Assembly (NCBI RefSeq): GCF_038070005.1
Contig: NZ_JBBPCO010000010.1
Coordinates: 62,001 to 126,000 of the forward strand
Length of the DNA: 64,000 nucleotides
Source of the DNA: Thermithiobacillus plumbiphilus
Lineage (GTDB): Bacteria; Pseudomonadota; Gammaproteobacteria; Acidithiobacillales; Thermithiobacillaceae
Direction: 5' to 3'
Shown here: positions 17,205 to 26,136 of the stretch, piece after piece
Numbering within the stretch: the first letter of the stretch is position 1
Layout of the letters: the number at the start of each line of letters is the position of its first letter
The notes under the pieces: model-generated
The model's input: only the letters and a program-made list of their open reading frames with translations
Database searches by the model: none
What the model was told of the DNA's origin: nothing
Made by a program: the position numbers and the translations under genes

Positions 17205-18096
17205 ACCCAAGGTGGAAACGACGGGGCACGTCTGGGACGGCGACCTCGCGGAATACAACAATCCGTTGCCGACCTGGTGGGTCTGGGCTTTCTACGCAAC
17301 CGTGGTGTTCGCGGTCGTGTACTGGTTCCTGTATCCGGCCTGGCCCGTGGGCAAGGGTTTCACCACAGGGCTCCTGCAGGAAGAGGTCAAGGTCAACGGT
17401 CAGACCGTGAGCTCGCACTGGAACACCCGTGTTGCCTATCTTGCCGACATGCAGGAAGGGCGCGAGGCCCAGTCCAAGTTCTATAACCAGCTCAATGGCA
17501 TGAGCCTGGAGCAGATCAGCGCCAATCCCGAACTGATGGGATTCGTGCGCAGTGCCGGCAAGACCCTCTTCGGTGACAACTGTGCTGCCTGCCACCGCGC
17601 TGGCGGCCAGGGCAATCCGGGTGTGGCTCCCGCCCTCGTGGACGACGACTGGTTGTATGGTGGATCGCTCGAAAAGATCCAGGAAACCATTACCAGTGGG
17701 CGCCATGGTTTCATGCCGGCATTTGGCCCCGCGTTGCGGCCTGAGCAGATCTCTGCGCTGGCAGAATATGAGCTGAGCCTGTCCGGCCACTCGAAAGATG
17801 CCAGGCTGGCCCAGGCTGGTGAGGCCCTGTTCCACAGCAATGAGGTGGGTTGTTTCGGTTGCCATGGAGTTGCTGGCAAGGGCAACCAGATGATCGGCGC
17901 GCCTAATCTGACGGATAATATCTGGGTATGGGCGAAAGTGGACCCCAAACTCAAGTCACCGAGCCGGGAAACCCTGGAAGCGATCATCACCAACGGCCTG
18001 AACCGGGGTGTCATGCCCAGCTGGGAAGGGCGCCTGAGCCCGGATCAGATCAAGATCCTGGCCCTCTACGTCCACCAGCTTGGCGGTGGCCAGTAA
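17188..18096 (+). CDS. ccoP: cbb3 oxidase dihaem cytochrome c subunit
   Basis: 302 residues. It begins with a soluble N-terminal stretch and a TM helix (WWVWAFYATVVFAVVYWFLY), then two cytochrome c domains with CAACH and CFGCH. CcoP receives electrons from soluble cytochromes and passes them to CcoO. The ATG at 17188 is preferred because AAGGAAG lies 9 bases upstream, inside the end of ccoQ; longer readings are in the ccoQ coding region. A strong terminator follows. Confidence 0.96.
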   Translation: MEKSHKPKVETTGHVWDGDLAEYNNPLPTWWVWAFYATVVFAVVYWFLYPAWPVGKGFTTGLLQEEVKVNGQTVSSHWNTRVAYLADMQEGREAQSKFYNQLNGMSLEQISANPELMGFVRSAGKTLFGDNCAACHRAGGQGNPGVAPALVDDDWLYGGSLEKIQETITSGRHGFMPAFGPALRPEQISALAEYELSLSGHSKDARLAQAGEALFHSNEVGCFGCHGVAGKGNQMIGAPNLTDNIWVWAKVDPKLKSPSRETLEAIITNGLNRGVMPSWEGRLSPDQIKILALYVHQLGGGQ

Positions 18097-18135
18097 GCGA
18101 ACTTAAGAGTATAACTAAAGTCTAATTGACGAGTG

Positions 18136-18167
18136 GGCCCAAGGTAGGTTCTATCTTGGGCCTTTTT
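18136..18167 (+). terminator. rho-independent terminator after ccoNOQP
   Basis: A 12-base stem (GGCCCAAGGTAG / CTATCTTGGGCC, one G-T wobble), a 3-base loop, then TTTTT. It separates the structural genes from the assembly genes ccoGHIS. Confidence 0.92.
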
Positions 18168-18234
18168 CATCCGGCGGCCCACCGATGCCCCACTCGTAAC
18201 ATCAGCGCCGCGCTATTTCCTTGTGGAGAAGGCA

Positions 18235-19671
18235 ATGGCCACAGAGCATCCGCTCGTCTTTCATGATCCGCGCCAGCGGGTCTATCCCCGTTCTGTCAAG
18301 GGGACGTTCCGAAGCATCAAGCACGGCATTCTGCTGCTTGCCTATACGGTTTTCTTCCTGTTGCCCTATGTGCGCTGGGACCGGGGACCAAACTTTCCTG
18401 ATCAGGCAATCCTGTTTGATCTGCCGCATCGCGCGTTCTACATTTTTGGCCTGACCATGTGGCCTCAGGAAGTGATCTGGCTTGCCATCTTCCTCTTGTT
18501 TGCCGCGGTTCTGCTGTTTTTTGTGACCGGCATCGCCGGGCGGGTGTTCTGCGGCTACTTCTGCTTTCAGACGCTCTGGACCGATCTTTACATGACCATC
18601 GAGCGCTGGGTGGAAGGGGATCGGACCGCGCGCATGCGACTGGACAAGGAACCCTGGAGCTTTCGCAAGCTGCGCTTGAAGTTCGAAAAACACGCACTCT
18701 GGATAGGTGTGGCCTTTCTGACCGGTGTCAGCTTTGCAGCCTATTTCACTGATGCATTCGATTTATGGCGTGACTTTTTCCTGCTGCAAGCGGCGCCCGC
18801 GGCCTATATCACGACCCTGATCCTTACGGCGACCACCTATACCATGGCGGGATTGATGCGCGAGCAGGTCTGCACCAGTTTCTGTCCCTATGGCCGGTTC
18901 CAGAGCGTCATGTTCGATGAGAACACGAAGATCGTGGCGTATGATGTCGCGCGTGGCGAGGGTTCGCAAGGCCGAGCAAAACCCAAAAAAGGGACGGGTC
19001 CGGAGGAAAGAAAGGCGGCCGGCCATGGTGACTGCATCGATTGCGGCTTGTGCGTGCAGGTCTGCCCGACCGGGATCGACATTCGAAATGGACTGCAGTA
19101 CCAGTGTATCAGCTGTGGTCTGTGTATCGATGCCTGTAACAACGTCATGGATAGCGTGAAGCTGCCCAAGGGGCTGATCAGCTACACCTCGGAAAAGGAG
19201 CTGAGGAATGAAAAGGTGAACCACTGGACGCCGAAAACGCTGGGCTATGCGGCCGTGCTCCTGGCCGTGGCGGTGTGGTTTGCATTCAGCATGGCGAATC
19301 GCAGCACGCTGGTGGTCGATGTGCAGCAGGAGCGTCAGCCTCTCTACGTGCAACTATCGGATGGCCGCATTCAGAACAAATATGAGATCAAGGTGACCAA
19401 CAAGCAGGGCCAGGCCGCAAGCTATGCCATCGATGTGCTGGGCCTGCCGCAGGCCGAGGTGCAAATCAGTCCGAACCCGCTGCAGGTCGGTGCCGGCAGG
19501 GCGCTGGGGACCACGGTCTATATCAAGGTTCCACCAGCCTCGCTGAAGGAGAGCAAGACCCATTTCAACTTCCGGATCAAGCAGCAGGGTAGTGGGGAAA
19601 GTGCTCGCTATGAAACGGACTTCTATGCACCCGAAGAGATGGTCGGTGGAGATGATGACGATGAAGGCTAG
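18235..19671 (+). CDS. ccoG: cbb3 oxidase assembly protein CcoG (FixG-like)
   Basis: 478 residues. Five or so TM helices lie in the first 300 residues, a ferredoxin-like pair of [4Fe-4S] motifs follows (CIDCGLCVQVCP and CISCGLCIDACN), then a periplasmic Ig-like C-terminal domain. CcoG is a membrane cupric reductase used in CuB delivery. The ATG at 18235 is supported by GGAGAAGG; a GTG at 18223 is upstream of that motif. The 3' end overlaps fixH. Confidence 0.95.
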   Translation: MATEHPLVFHDPRQRVYPRSVKGTFRSIKHGILLLAYTVFFLLPYVRWDRGPNFPDQAILFDLPHRAFYIFGLTMWPQEVIWLAIFLLFAAVLLFFVTGIAGRVFCGYFCFQTLWTDLYMTIERWVEGDRTARMRLDKEPWSFRKLRLKFEKHALWIGVAFLTGVSFAAYFTDAFDLWRDFFLLQAAPAAYITTLILTATTYTMAGLMREQVCTSFCPYGRFQSVMFDENTKIVAYDVARGEGSQGRAKPKKGTGPEERKAAGHGDCIDCGLCVQVCPTGIDIRNGLQYQCISCGLCIDACNNVMDSVKLPKGLISYTSEKELRNEKVNHWTPKTLGYAAVLLAVAVWFAFSMANRSTLVVDVQQERQPLYVQLSDGRIQNKYEIKVTNKQGQAASYAIDVLGLPQAEVQISPNPLQVGAGRALGTTVYIKVPPASLKESKTHFNFRIKQQGSGESARYETDFYAPEEMVGGDDDDEG

Positions 19672-20167
19672 CTGGATGCGGGAATGGCGACCTTTGGTAA
19701 TCGTTGCCGGTTTGACGATCGTCGTCTTGGTCAACATTCTGCTGTTTTATCTTTCGAACAAGGATTTTCCGGGAGTGGTCGAGAATGACTACTATGAAAA
19801 AGGTGTTTACTACAATGAATACCTGGCTCGTCTGGAGCAGCAGCGGGCACGTGGCTGGCAGTTGAACCTGGGTTGGGTGGCAGAGCCGCAAACCGGGCAG
19901 CCTGCCATCCTGCGTTGCGTGGCGAAGGACAAGACAGGCCAGCCGATCAAAGGGGCAAAAGTGGAGGTGAAGCTGTTGCGTCCTGGCGAACCCGCTGTGG
20001 ATCAGCAGTTGCTCCTGGAGGAGGTGGCACCGGGCGATTACCAGGGCACGGTGAGCCTGCCGCGCCCGGGTAACTGGGACATGGTGCTGACCATGACCAA
20101 GGGCCAGGACCAGCATGAAAAGCAGGCGGAAGTCTGGGTGGTTCCTTCGGTGAGTGCCGGGGCGTAG
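19661..20167 (+). CDS. ccoH: FixH-family cbb3 assembly protein
   Basis: 168 residues: one TM helix near the N-terminus (LVIVAGLTIVVLVNILLFYL), then the family pattern NDYYEKG and a periplasmic domain of beta strands. FixH/CcoH proteins are needed for a stable cbb3 complex. Several ATGs cluster at 19652-19676; 19661 is 10 bases after GGTGGA and is preferred. It overlaps ccoG by 11 bases. Confidence 0.88.
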   Translation: MKASWMREWRPLVIVAGLTIVVLVNILLFYLSNKDFPGVVENDYYEKGVYYNEYLARLEQQRARGWQLNLGWVAEPQTGQPAILRCVAKDKTGQPIKGAKVEVKLLRPGEPAVDQQLLLEEVAPGDYQGTVSLPRPGNWDMVLTMTKGQDQHEKQAEVWVVPSVSAGA

Positions 20168-20173
20168 CTTGGC

Positions 20174-22702
20174 ATGGTGCCCGTCGTCACTTCCGAGCAG
20201 CAGGAACTTGCGGGCACGGCGCCAGAGGCCTGCTTCCATTGTGGCCTGCCCAATCCATCGGATGCCCGCTATCAGGCTCGTGTAGACGGGGCTACGCGCG
20301 AATTCTGTTGCGCGGGTTGCCTGGCAGTGGCACAGGCCATCGAATCCGCCGGTCTCGGGGAATATTACCGCCATCGCTCCAAACCGGCGGACCGGGCCGA
20401 ATTGCTGCCGGATTTCCTGCAAAGTGCCACACTGTATGATGATCCGCTGGTACAGAAGAGCTTCGTGCGTAGCGCCGGAGAACACGAGCGCGAAGCCGCG
20501 CTGATCCTGGAAGGCATCACCTGCGCGGCCTGTGTCTGGCTCAACGAGCGCCATCTGCGCAGCCTGCCCGGGGTGCTCGAAGCCAACATCAACTATTCCA
20601 CCCAGCGGGCAAGTGTGCGCTGGGATGATCGCCAGCTTCATCTTTCAGACATCATCCAGGCCATAGCCGCCATAGGCTATCACGCTCATCCCTATGATCC
20701 CGGGCGCCAGGCGGAGGTGCTGGAGCGGGAACGCCGTGGCATGCTGCGCCGGCTCTTCGTGGCAGGCCTGAGCATGGCCCAGGTGATGATGCTGGCGGTG
20801 GCGCTCTATGCCGGCGCATATTATGGCATGAGCCCGGAAATGGCTGAGTTCTTCCGCTATGTCAGCCTGATCTTCACCCTGCCGGTGGTGTTCTACTCCG
20901 CCTGGCCATTCTTTCTGGGGGCCTGGCGCGATCTGAAGCGCTTTCAGCCCGGCATGGATGTGCCCGTTTCGCTTGGCATCATCGCGGCGTTTGCCGCCAG
21001 TGTCTGGGCCACGCTCCAGCAGGCGGGCCAGGTGTACTATGACACCGTGACCATGTTCGTGTTTCTGCTGCTGGGGGCGCGCTTTCTGGAGATGAGTGCC
21101 CGGCGCCGGGCTTCGCACGCAGTGGAGGCCCTGAACCGGGTCATGCCGGCCCTGGCCCGGCGGGAGAGCGATGGGCAGGCGGACTGGGTGGCGCTGGGAG
21201 AGGTTCGCCCCGGCGACATTCTGCTGGTGCAGCCCGGTGAGACCATTCCACTGGATGGCGAGGTACTGGAAGGCCAGAGTGATGTGGATGAATCCCTGCT
21301 CACGGGCGAGAGTCGTCCGGTCCCGAAATATCCGGGGGCGCAGGTCATCGGCGGCACGATCAACCAGGACGGGCCTCTGCGGCTGAAAGTGCTGCGGGTC
21401 GGCGAGGACCTCGTCATCAGCCATATCGGGCGGCTGCTGGAGCGGGCCCAGGCGGAGCGTCCGCCGATCGCGCACATTGCCGACCGCACGGCACGCTGGT
21501 TCGTCTCGGCAGTGCTGCTGCTGGCCGCGGCTGCGGGCATCGGCTGGTATATGGTGGACCCGGCCAAGGCCTACTGGGTGGTGGTGGCCGTGCTGGTGGT
21601 GACCTGCCCCTGCGCGCTCGGGCTGGCGACTCCCGTGGCAATCACCGCGGCGACTGGCCGGCTGGCACGCGAAGGCGTGGTGAGCACCCGGGGGCATGCC
21701 CTGGAAGCCATGGCCCACGTCACCCATCTCATCTTCGACAAGACTGGTACCCTGACCGAGGGTCGGCACCGCCTGCACCATGCGCATGTCCAGGGTGACG
21801 AGGACGCGGCCTGGTCGGTCGTGGCGGCCCTGGTCCGGCTTTCCGAGCATCCCTTGAGCCGGGCCCTGCAGCGTAGCCTGCAGGGTCGCACTCTGGCTGC
21901 ACCGAGCACCAGCGAACCGGTGAACTATCCCGGCCAGGGCATGGAGGCTCAGGTCGGGCAGCGCTGTTATCGCCTCGGGCAGCCAGCGTTTGTCGAGGCC
22001 CTGGCCGGCCCGATGCCGGCGCAATGGCAGCCCTTGCAGCAGGCTTATGCTGCCGAAGGCATGAGTCTGGTGGCTTGCGGCAGCAGTGAAGGCTGGCTTG
22101 GTCTGTTCGCACTGGGTGACCAGTTGCGCGAGGATGCCGGGCAGACCGTGCAGTTGCTGCAGGCGCGGGGCTACACGGTCTGGCTGCTCAGTGGCGATCA
22201 CGAGGGTGCGGTGGCGCGCGCGGCGTCAGAGACCGGAATCAGATACTGGCGCGCGGCACAGGGCCCTGAGGACAAGTTGCAGGCCATGCGGGAATTGCAG
22301 CAGTCAGGGGCGGTGATCTGCATGGTGGGCGATGGCATCAACGATGCGCCGGTGCTTGCCGGGGCCCAGGTGAGCATCGCCATGGGGGCTGGCACGGCCG
22401 TGGCGCAGGCGGGCGCCGATCTGATCCTGCTCTCGAACCGGCTGCTGCAGATCCCGGCGACTCTCGACCTGGCCAGTCGTACCCTGCGCCTGATCCGGCA
22501 GAATATCGGCTGGGCAATTGGCTATAATGTGGTGGCCCTGCCTCTGGCCATCAGTGGCTGGCTCACACCCTGGATGGCCGCCATCGGCATGTCACTCAGC
22601 TCTCTGATCGTGGTTGCCAATGCGCTGCGGCTGACCGGTGGAGCAGGGAAGGGACAGCTACAGGCGGAGGGCAAGCGGATTGGCCCAAGGAGCCAGACAT
22701 GA
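20174..22702 (+). CDS. ccoI: copper-exporting P1B-type ATPase for cbb3 assembly
   Basis: 842 residues. An N-terminal cysteine-rich segment (C20-FHC, then CCAGC) precedes one heavy-metal domain with GITCAAC (C117, C120); eight TM helices carry the metal site CPC (about 478-480); the phosphorylation loop is DKTGT (D522) and the hinge GDGINDAP. The Cys-rich start is typical of CcoI/FixI, as opposed to CopA. It moves Cu(I) across the inner membrane for CuB insertion. The stop overlaps ccoS by four bases. Confidence 0.95.
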   Translation: MVPVVTSEQQELAGTAPEACFHCGLPNPSDARYQARVDGATREFCCAGCLAVAQAIESAGLGEYYRHRSKPADRAELLPDFLQSATLYDDPLVQKSFVRSAGEHEREAALILEGITCAACVWLNERHLRSLPGVLEANINYSTQRASVRWDDRQLHLSDIIQAIAAIGYHAHPYDPGRQAEVLERERRGMLRRLFVAGLSMAQVMMLAVALYAGAYYGMSPEMAEFFRYVSLIFTLPVVFYSAWPFFLGAWRDLKRFQPGMDVPVSLGIIAAFAASVWATLQQAGQVYYDTVTMFVFLLLGARFLEMSARRRASHAVEALNRVMPALARRESDGQADWVALGEVRPGDILLVQPGETIPLDGEVLEGQSDVDESLLTGESRPVPKYPGAQVIGGTINQDGPLRLKVLRVGEDLVISHIGRLLERAQAERPPIAHIADRTARWFVSAVLLLAAAAGIGWYMVDPAKAYWVVVAVLVVTCPCALGLATPVAITAATGRLAREGVVSTRGHALEAMAHVTHLIFDKTGTLTEGRHRLHHAHVQGDEDAAWSVVAALVRLSEHPLSRALQRSLQGRTLAAPSTSEPVNYPGQGMEAQVGQRCYRLGQPAFVEALAGPMPAQWQPLQQAYAAEGMSLVACGSSEGWLGLFALGDQLREDAGQTVQLLQARGYTVWLLSGDHEGAVARAASETGIRYWRAAQGPEDKLQAMRELQQSGAVICMVGDGINDAPVLAGAQVSIAMGAGTAVAQAGADLILLSNRLLQIPATLDLASRTLRLIRQNIGWAIGYNVVALPLAISGWLTPWMAAIGMSLSSLIVVANALRLTGGAGKGQLQAEGKRIGPRSQT

Positions 22703-22935
22703 ACATGATGTATTTTTTTGTCGGCGCGGCGGTGATTGGCGCCATAATGGTCGGGCTGGTCTTTCTGTGGGCCCTGCGCTCCGGACAGTTCGATGATCTG
22801 GAAGGGCCCGCCTACCGCATCCTCTTCGATGAGGATGACCCGATGTTGCCGGGCAATCGCCAGCGTGCCGAGGAGGCCCGCTCGCGGGCCGATCTGGAGC
22901 GGGGCAAGGATCAGGCACCGGGGCCGGACAGTTGA
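22699..22935 (+). CDS. ccoS: cbb3 oxidase maturation protein CcoS
   Basis: 78 residues. One N-terminal TM helix, then the family signature WALRSGQFDDLEGPAYRIL and a charged tail. CcoS is needed for cofactor insertion into cbb3 oxidase. Starts with ATGA overlap on ccoI. Confidence 0.93.
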   Translation: MNMMYFFVGAAVIGAIMVGLVFLWALRSGQFDDLEGPAYRILFDEDDPMLPGNRQRAEEARSRADLERGKDQAPGPDS

Positions 22936-23001
22936 CCTGAGGCGCTGAAAAATTTACAGTTGCCTCTCGTGCTATGTAGGAGAATACAGGTGAACGAAAC
23001 C

Positions 23002-23088
23002 ATGTTCAGAAAACTGCCCTTGATCGTTGTCTTTGTCCTGGTGGCAATGGCCTGGGCCAGTCTTGCGTCGGTGATTCTGGCCGGCTAA
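23002..23088 (+). CDS. small single-helix membrane peptide after ccoS
   Basis: 28 residues from ATG (32 from an in-frame GTG at 22990): a short basic start (MFRKLP) and one continuous hydrophobic helix. TAGGAG lies at 22976-22981, about 8 bases before the GTG, which favours the GTG start. It sits 54-66 bases after ccoS and 15 bases before a strong terminator, so it is the last gene of the ccoGHIS transcript. Size and topology recall one-helix subunits of terminal oxidases such as CcoM or CydX, but no sequence signature confirms this. Confidence 0.5.
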   Translation: MFRKLPLIVVFVLVAMAWASLASVILAG

Positions 23089-23103
23089 GCCGGGCCGAAT
23101 GCC

Positions 23104-23131
23104 AAAAAGGGCTGCCTTGCAGCCCTTTTTT
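23104..23131 (+). terminator. rho-independent terminator closing the cco locus
   Basis: AAAAAGGGCTGC, 3-base loop, GCAGCCCTTTTTT: a 12-base perfect stem with a T-tract. The A-tract on the other side could let it act on the opposite strand as well. Confidence 0.93.
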
Positions 23132-23230
23132 GTGCCCGCCGTTTTGCCGGGTGGTGGCGTCATCTGGCGTGCTATAGTCAGGGAGCCGGGCCAGCCCGGC
23201 AATGTCGTCAACGCCAGGAGGACTTGCGCC

Positions 23231-23569
23231 GTGGCAGCTCGTGATCTGGGACTGGAAGAGCGAATCTGCCTGGCCATTCAGAACCGGGAGGTGCTGCGTT
23301 TCCGCTATGACAACACCTTTGTCTATCGCCTTTTCGAGCCTTATGTCGTTTACCGTTCGGCTACGGGCCGGATGATGGTCAGCGGGCTGGAGCGGCAGCT
23401 TGGTGATAAGGTCTTTGAGGTGCCCGCGCCGGCAAAGTTTGAAATCATTCGCATTCGCAATCTCGCCCCAGCCGGGCAGACCTTCGACACCCTGCCGGAT
23501 TTCAGTTCCTTCCGGGCCGAGTTTGGTCGGCATGTGCCCTGTGCGGTGGATCGCGCCCCGGAACGCTAG
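23231..23569 (+). CDS. WYL-domain-like protein
   Basis: 112 residues from GTG 23231, chosen because AGGAGG lies 9 bases upstream; the longer reading from 23099 passes through the terminator hairpin. The sequence (ICLAIQNREVLRFRYDN, then a YRLFEPYVVYRSATGRMMVSG strand set) follows the WYL fold, a ligand-sensing domain usually fused to an HTH. Here it stands alone, without a DNA-binding part. Its stop overlaps that of the convergent histidine kinase gene by four bases. Function unknown. Confidence 0.65.
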   Translation: MAARDLGLEERICLAIQNREVLRFRYDNTFVYRLFEPYVVYRSATGRMMVSGLERQLGDKVFEVPAPAKFEIIRIRNLAPAGQTFDTLPDFSSFRAEFGRHVPCAVDRAPER

Positions 23570-25971
23570 CTGAGCGTGAAATGGAAGGTGGCGCCCTGGC
23601 CCTCCTTGCCCTCGGCCCAGATCTGGCCGCCATGACGATGGATGATCCGGGCAACAGTGGCCAGTCCGATGCCCGTGCCGCGGTATTCCGTCATGGCATG
23701 CAGCCGCTCGAAGGGTTTGAAGAGTTTGTTGCTGTAGGCCATGTCAAAGCCCACCCCATTATCCCGCACATAATAGGCCGGTTTCCCACTCAGGGTGGTC
23801 CTGCCAAAGTCGATGTGGGATTCGGCGCGGCTGGCCGTGAACTTCAGGGCATTGTCGAACAGGTTCTGCAACACGTCATAGAGCAGGGTGGGGTCGCCTT
23901 TATCGATCAGATCGGGCTGGATGGTCCAGATGACCTTCCGACCGGCTGCCAGTTCTGCCTGAAGCTGGTCGATCACGCGCCCGGCGAGTTCGGTCAGATT
24001 GACGGTACTGCGTTGCATGTCCTGCCGGGTCAGGCGCGACAGGCTCAGCAGATCATCGATGAGATCACCCATGCGCTCGGTCGCGGCGCGAATGCGATCG
24101 AGATAATCCTGCGCCGGGCCATCGAGTCTGTCCGCGTAATCCTCGCTGAACATCTGGCTGTAGCCGTTGATGGCGCGCAGCGGCCCGCGCAGGTCGTGTG
24201 ATACGGAATAGCTGAAGCTTTCCAGCTCCCGGTTGGCGCTCAGAAGCTCTGCGGTGCGTTCCTGGACCCTTTGTTCGAGGCTGGCATTGAGTTCGCGTAT
24301 CTGCATTTCGGCCTTCTTGCGCTCCTCTATCTCGCGCGCGGCCTCCTGATAAAGCAGGGCATTGTCCACTGCTATGGCGCAGCGGTCCGCCAGCTCCTGG
24401 GCGAGCTGCAGATCCTTGCGTGTGTAGCTGCGGCCGGATTCGGCGCTGATGAAGCTGATGGCACCGAGTACCCGGCCACGCGAGATCAGCGGGGTACACA
24501 TGAAGGATTTCAGGCCCAGTTCGATCAGCATCGCGCGATATTGCGGGTTTTCGATGAAGGCTTCCAGTAGCTCGGCAGTGATTTCCGGCATCAGTTCGGC
24601 CCGGCCGCAGCGCAGCACATAGCCAACGCCCCGAGCGCTGTCGATCCTGGGCGGAAAGCGCTGGACCAGATCCAGCGCCAGAGCTTCCTTGCCTGGGTCC
24701 ACGTGCGCGGCCTTGACCCGCCTGATCGAGTCATCGGCCTGCAGGAGATCCACCACGAACCAGTCCGCCATCTCGGGCACCGCCAGCCGGGCCACGCTGG
24801 ACAGGGTCTCCTCGTAATCCAGGGAGGAGGCAAGCAGGCCGGTGGCCTGGGCAAGAAAGGCGGCGCGCTGGCGGGCCTGCTGCTCCAACGTGAAGAGGCG
24901 GGCGTTGTCAATGGCGATGGCAGCCTGCGCGGCCAGACCACTGAGGAGGCGCTCGTGGCGTACCTTGAAGACGCCGGGTGCGCTGTGGCCGAAGATCATC
25001 GCGCCGATTGCCTCGCCCCGGCGCGAGGTCACCGGAATGGCCAGATAGCTGAGCACTGGCAGATGGCCCGGCGGCATGCCAAAGTGCGGCGCCTCCTGCC
25101 CAAAGCGGGGATCCTGGGTGATGTCATCGCTGCGCAGGGTGCACCCCTCCGTGAAGGTCGGATGAAACACGGGGGTCCGACGGGGCATGGGCAAATGCGC
25201 GAAGGCCGACTTTGGCGCACCCGAGAGGGTGTAAAGGGTCAGCTGCTCGCCAGCATCTCCCTCGGTGTTATAGAAGAAGGCACCGAATTCCGCGCCGGAG
25301 AGATTGGTGGCGGCATCGGTGACCATCTGCAGCAGGGTGTCCTGATTGAATTCCATGCTCAGGCTGCGCCCGATACGGTTGAGGATCTCCGCTTCGGCGC
25401 GGGCCTCCTTCTCGCGGGCCAGCAGGCGGGCGCGTTCGGCCTCGGCGGCCTTGCGCTCGCTGATGTCTTCGATGGTGGCGACAAAGACCGGCGGCTTTTC
25501 CTCACGCGAGAGTTGCAGGCGCACTTCGACCGGATAGCTGCTGCCATCCTTGCGCTGATGCACGGTCTCGAACTGTACCACTTCCTGGTCGCCGCGCCGC
25601 AAGGGCGCAATCAGGTCTTCAAATTCCGGTCTCGACATCGGCTTGAAGTCCACGGGTGTCATCTCGCGCATCTCGTCCATGCTGTAGCCGAGATTGTTCA
25701 GGGCACCCTGACTGACCTGCTCAAAGAGGAGCGTTTCTGCATCAAAGATGTAGATTTCGTTGGCGGATCGCTCGAGTATGCGTCCCAGGCGGCCAATGCT
25801 GCTCTCACGGAGGTGCAGGGCGTCGATGATTGCGTCCTTTTGCACCTGGCTCAGCTGAGCCGTCTGAGCGAGGGTGCCGAGCAGGATTTCCTTGTCGACG
25901 AATTGTCTCTGGGGTGACTGTTCGTGCTGGTCTGACTTGTTTTCGTTAAATGTAGGTTTCTTGTATGTCAT
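23566..25971 (-). CDS. cytoplasmic PAS-GAF-GAF sensor histidine kinase
   Basis: 801 residues with no TM helix. A short helical start is followed by a PAS domain (about 65-170), two GAF domains (about 205-355 and 375-530), a coiled coil, the dimerisation domain with phospho-acceptor H592 (SHDLRGPLRAINGY), and an ATPase domain with N box near N707, DNGVGFD and GTGIGLA. The catalytic core resembles the phytochrome/light-and-ligand sensor type. No response regulator lies nearby, so its partner is elsewhere. An inverted repeat at 25992-26010 lies 21 bases upstream of the start. Confidence 0.93.
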   Translation of the reverse strand: MTYKKPTFNENKSDQHEQSPQRQFVDKEILLGTLAQTAQLSQVQKDAIIDALHLRESSIGRLGRILERSANEIYIFDAETLLFEQVSQGALNNLGYSMDEMREMTPVDFKPMSRPEFEDLIAPLRRGDQEVVQFETVHQRKDGSSYPVEVRLQLSREEKPPVFVATIEDISERKAAEAERARLLAREKEARAEAEILNRIGRSLSMEFNQDTLLQMVTDAATNLSGAEFGAFFYNTEGDAGEQLTLYTLSGAPKSAFAHLPMPRRTPVFHPTFTEGCTLRSDDITQDPRFGQEAPHFGMPPGHLPVLSYLAIPVTSRRGEAIGAMIFGHSAPGVFKVRHERLLSGLAAQAAIAIDNARLFTLEQQARQRAAFLAQATGLLASSLDYEETLSSVARLAVPEMADWFVVDLLQADDSIRRVKAAHVDPGKEALALDLVQRFPPRIDSARGVGYVLRCGRAELMPEITAELLEAFIENPQYRAMLIELGLKSFMCTPLISRGRVLGAISFISAESGRSYTRKDLQLAQELADRCAIAVDNALLYQEAAREIEERKKAEMQIRELNASLEQRVQERTAELLSANRELESFSYSVSHDLRGPLRAINGYSQMFSEDYADRLDGPAQDYLDRIRAATERMGDLIDDLLSLSRLTRQDMQRSTVNLTELAGRVIDQLQAELAAGRKVIWTIQPDLIDKGDPTLLYDVLQNLFDNALKFTASRAESHIDFGRTTLSGKPAYYVRDNGVGFDMAYSNKLFKPFERLHAMTEYRGTGIGLATVARIIHRHGGQIWAEGKEGQGATFHFTLS

Positions 25972-25991
25972 TCGTCAGTTGGGATGTGAAT

Positions 25992-26010
25992 GCCATCCAC
26001 GGTGGATGGC
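25992..26010. repeat. 19-base inverted repeat upstream of the histidine kinase gene
   Basis: GCCATCCAC-G-GTGGATGGC, perfect 9-base arms around one base. No T-tract follows in either direction, so it is more likely an operator or a leader hairpin than a terminator. Confidence 0.55.
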
Positions 26011-26136
26011 GGGGCGCTCTGAGGACCCGCAGCGAAGACCAGTGCGCGCAGAAGAAGTGTTTCTGAATCCTGCCTGCAATTGGACTTGGTGTAAAAGTGG
26101 AAGTTGATTGGTGATGCTGCTAATACAGGATGAAGC

